From an uncultured Roseateles sp. (GTDB taxonomy: Bacteria; Pseudomonadota; Gammaproteobacteria; Burkholderiales; Burkholderiaceae), in contig CAMPJJ010000114.1 of assembly GCA_946886855.1 (NCBI GenBank), positions 1-16,104 of the forward strand: a DNA stretch of 16,104 nucleotides, written 5' to 3'. A model generated the notes under the pieces. It saw only the letters and a program-made list of their open reading frames with translations, had not been told where the DNA came from and made no database searches. Below are positions 14,615 through 16,104 of this stretch, piece after piece (position 1 is the stretch's first letter; every line of letters begins with the position of its first letter). Position numbers and translations under genes: made by a program.

Positions 14615-15365
14615 CGGCCACCCGCGACGGCGCCGGGACCACCGGCGCGGGCAGGGCGGCGGCGCGATGGACCGCGCCGGGGTCGCCGACGTCGGCGTGG
14701 TCACCGTGATCGCGACGATCGACGTGATCGACGTGATCGCGATGCCCGCCATCGCCGGCTCCGCCACCGGGCCGCTCGACCCGATCATCGGCGGGCACCC
14801 AGAGACGCTCGAAGCGGTAGCCCGCCGCCGCAGTGCCCCGCGCCGGCGGCGACAGGACGAGGCGCAACGGCGGTCGTCCACGCGCCGCGATCCGCTCGAC
14901 GTCCAACCCCGCCCCGGTCAGTCCGACCACTCGCCAGGGGCCGACGCGCAGCCCCGGCCCGGCGGCCGCGTCGACGGCGTGGACCCGTCCCTCCAGCAGG
15001 ACCTCGGCCCGCCAGCGGTCGCCCGCGGCCGTGAGCGACCAGAGCCGGGGCAGCCCGTCCGACGCATCCCCCGCGAAAGCCGTCGGCGCCATCGCATCGG
15101 CGGACGCACGCGGCAGGCCAGCCAGACGCGTCGTGGCGATGGCCAGTTCCGCGGCCTTGTTCAGACGGGCGGCGTCGACCAGTTGGCGCAGGGTGACGGC
15201 CGGCGTCGTGCCGGTCACGGCCCCCTCGGCGTTGCCGGCCTGGGCCACGGAGAGGTTGGCGAGCAGCCACGGCCCGAGCCAGGCCAGGCGGCTGACCCGC
15301 GGACGTCCGGGCCGGCTCGGCTCAGTAGCGCGCGCCATGGGCGAAGAGGGATCCGGAAAGCTCAT
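14607..15365 (-). CDS. pilP: PilP-like type IVb pilus biogenesis protein with repeat-rich tail
   Basis: The product has up to 252 residues, longer than R64 PilP (about 150). A signal peptide or anchor is visible at about 25-43 (SRLAWLGPWLLANLSVAQA). VTLRQLVDAARLNKAAELAIA (58-78) matches the short coiled helix of PilP, and a beta-rich region follows (108-173: WSLTAAGDRWRAEVLLEGR, VGPWRVVGLTG). PilP is thought to act at the periplasmic side of the pilus assembly complex; its precise role is not known. The C-terminal 60 residues are an added low-complexity tail, first Asp/His-rich (GGHRDHVDHVDRRDHGDHAD), then Ala/Pro/Val-rich. ATG 15365 overlaps pilO by 44 bases; ATG 15338 (17-base overlap) is an equally possible start, and neither has a clear ribosome site. 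The stop overlaps the pilQ start. The family call rests on pattern and position between pilO and pilQ. Confidence 0.75.
   Translation of the reverse strand: MSFPDPSSPMARATEPSRPGRPRVSRLAWLGPWLLANLSVAQAGNAEGAVTGTTPAVTLRQLVDAARLNKAAELAIATTRLAGLPRASADAMAPTAFAGDASDGLPRLWSLTAAGDRWRAEVLLEGRVHAVDAAAGPGLRVGPWRVVGLTGAGLDVERIAARGRPPLRLVLSPPARGTAAAGYRFERLWVPADDRVERPGGGAGDGGHRDHVDHVDRRDHGDHADVGDPGAVHRAAALPAPVVPAPSRVAAP
14705..14744 (-). repeat. 9-bp repeat encoding the PilP Asp/His tail
   Basis: Two perfect GACGTGATC units (14721-14738) sit among degenerate copies (CGTGATCGC, GACGATC). They encode part of the HRDHVDHVDRRDH run. Confidence 0.75.
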
Positions 15366-16104
15366 AGCTGATCTGTGAAGGGGCGAAGTTCAGGGTGAGG
15401 GATTCAACGACGACGTACGGCGGCACTTGAAGCAGCGGCAAGGACCAGACGCCGTCCTTCAGACGCCAGTCCATGCGCACAACCACGTGCGCGTCATGGG
15501 CCGCAACCACGGGCTCCGCAGGTCCGGTTGCTCCGGCTAGACCGGGCACTTCGGTCACCCCGGTCACCCCGGTCACCCTGGTCACCCCGGTCGCGCTGGA
15601 CGTGCGGGTCGTGCCGGTCGTGCCGGAGGTGCCGGACGGTGCCGTCGTGGCGCTCGCCGCGGTGGTGCCCGCGCTTGAGTCGTCCGCCTCGGCCAGCAGC
15701 GGCACGCCCGGATGGAGCGTCGCCGCGGCGCCGCCCGCGGTCGCCAGGTCCTGCAGATGGCTGCCCCACACGTTGACGGCCAGACGCTGCGGCGGCAGCC
15801 GCGCGGCGACGAGCGCTTCCCCGGCAGCCAGCGGCGGTTCGCCGGTGTCGGCCAGCGGGGTGCGCATCGATGTCGCGAGGACGTCCTCGCCGACGGACGG
15901 GTCGGGCGGGTCGGTCCGCATCGACGGCGCACCGAGCGCGCCGACCGGCAGCGCGTCCAGCGTCTCGAAGCTGCCGTGATGGCGCGCCCAGGTGGCCACG
16001 CATCCTGCCGCGCGATCGCAGTCGACCTGCTGCAGCGTCCATCCGGCACGGCTCACCGGCATCGCGGCGATGGCCGCACGCCACCGGTCCAGGGGCGCGG
16101 CGCC
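15322..16104 (-). CDS. pilO: PilO-like type IVb pilin accessory protein, 5' end outside the window
   Basis: The frame is open through the right edge, so the N-terminal part is missing; 260 codons are visible. GWTLQQVDCDRAAGCVATWAR just inside the edge matches the PilO2/R64 PilO pattern of a tryptophan and two cysteines (DC...GC) before a W-R element. The C-terminal MDWRLKDGVWSLPLLQ and LTLNFAPSQISYELSGSLF match the family's last beta strands. PilO helps build the thin pilus at the inner membrane; its exact role is not established. In the middle (about 15511-15678) is a Thr/Ser/Gly/Ala-rich linker, including GVTRVTGVTGVTEV encoded by a 9-bp repeat, unusual for the family. It is upstream of, and overlaps, pilP, in R64 order. 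Confidence 0.77.
   Translation of the reverse strand, partial: GAAPLDRWRAAIAAMPVSRAGWTLQQVDCDRAAGCVATWARHHGSFETLDALPVGALGAPSMRTDPPDPSVGEDVLATSMRTPLADTGEPPLAAGEALVAARLPPQRLAVNVWGSHLQDLATAGGAAATLHPGVPLLAEADDSSAGTTAASATTAPSGTSGTTGTTRTSSATGVTRVTGVTGVTEVPGLAGATGPAEPVVAAHDAHVVVRMDWRLKDGVWSLPLLQVPPYVVVESLTLNFAPSQISYELSGSLFAHGARY
15552..15587 (-). repeat. 9-bp tandem repeat in pilO
   Basis: Three perfect CGGTCACCC units and one TGGTCACCC are present (plus strand), continued by degenerate copies to 15596. A second, looser array of GTGCCGG-type units lies at about 15603-15645. Together they encode the Gly-Val-Thr and Gly-Thr-Thr rich linker. Confidence 0.92.

Noticed and set aside
11767..14709. A 980-codon open frame on the + strand across the pilus genes
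   Set aside because: It spans several real minus-strand genes and their junctions, has shadow composition and shows no recognisable motif.

Overview
The window is GC-rich, tightly packed bacterial chromosome. The GC-rich coding, the Pseudomonas-type LigD domain order, a YtfL/PaeA-type exporter and an R64-like type IVb pilus operon together suggest a betaproteobacterium of the Burkholderiales (Roseateles/Mitsuaria/Rubrivivax-like). That placement is inference from style, not from a marker gene. No rRNA, tRNA, CRISPR array, transposase or integrase was seen.

Layout. (1) Positions 2-1014 (+): a RES/Xre-type toxin-antitoxin pair. The antitoxin gene is cut by the left edge, and the stretch is visibly more A/T-rich than the rest. 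(2) Positions 1007-1711 (-): a stand-alone PRPP-binding phosphoribosyltransferase, overlapping the toxin tail to tail. (3) Positions 1712-1943: a divergent intergenic region carrying a 7-bp tandem repeat. (4) Positions 1944-5721 (+): a complete two-gene non-homologous end-joining operon, Ku plus LigD (phosphoesterase-ligase-polymerase). (5) Positions 5788-9378 (-): a very large soluble hybrid histidine kinase with the order PAS-GAF-HisKA-HATPase-REC-PAS-HisKA-HATPase. (6) Positions 9566-10912 (+): a CNNM/CBS/CorC membrane protein closely resembling E. coli PaeA (YtfL). (7) Positions 10892-16104 (-): a compact operon like the pilO-P-Q-R-T part of the IncI1/R64 thin pilus. It has an accessory protein (cut by the right edge), PilP, the assembly ATPase, an uncharacterised 56-codon acidic ORF, the GspF-like membrane protein and a lytic transglycosylase. 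The genes overlap by 4 to 44 bases, so they are probably translationally coupled.

The most striking feature is the number of short tandem repeats with unit length divisible by three, each of different sequence, inside these genes. There is a 9-bp repeat in pilO, a 9-bp repeat in pilP, another 9-bp repeat lying exactly on the pilP stop/pilQ start, a low-complexity insertion in the ATPase, two hexamer arrays that make up almost all of the small ORF between pilQ and pilR, a hexamer array after the PilT signal peptide, a 9-bp repeat in the LigD interdomain linker and a 9-bp repeat near the kinase N-terminus. All six ORFs of the pilus segment except pilR carry one. Copy-number changes in these arrays would vary linkers or start regions without breaking the frame. 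The pilin gene (pilS) is not at its R64 position between pilR and pilT, and no other pilin gene is visible here.
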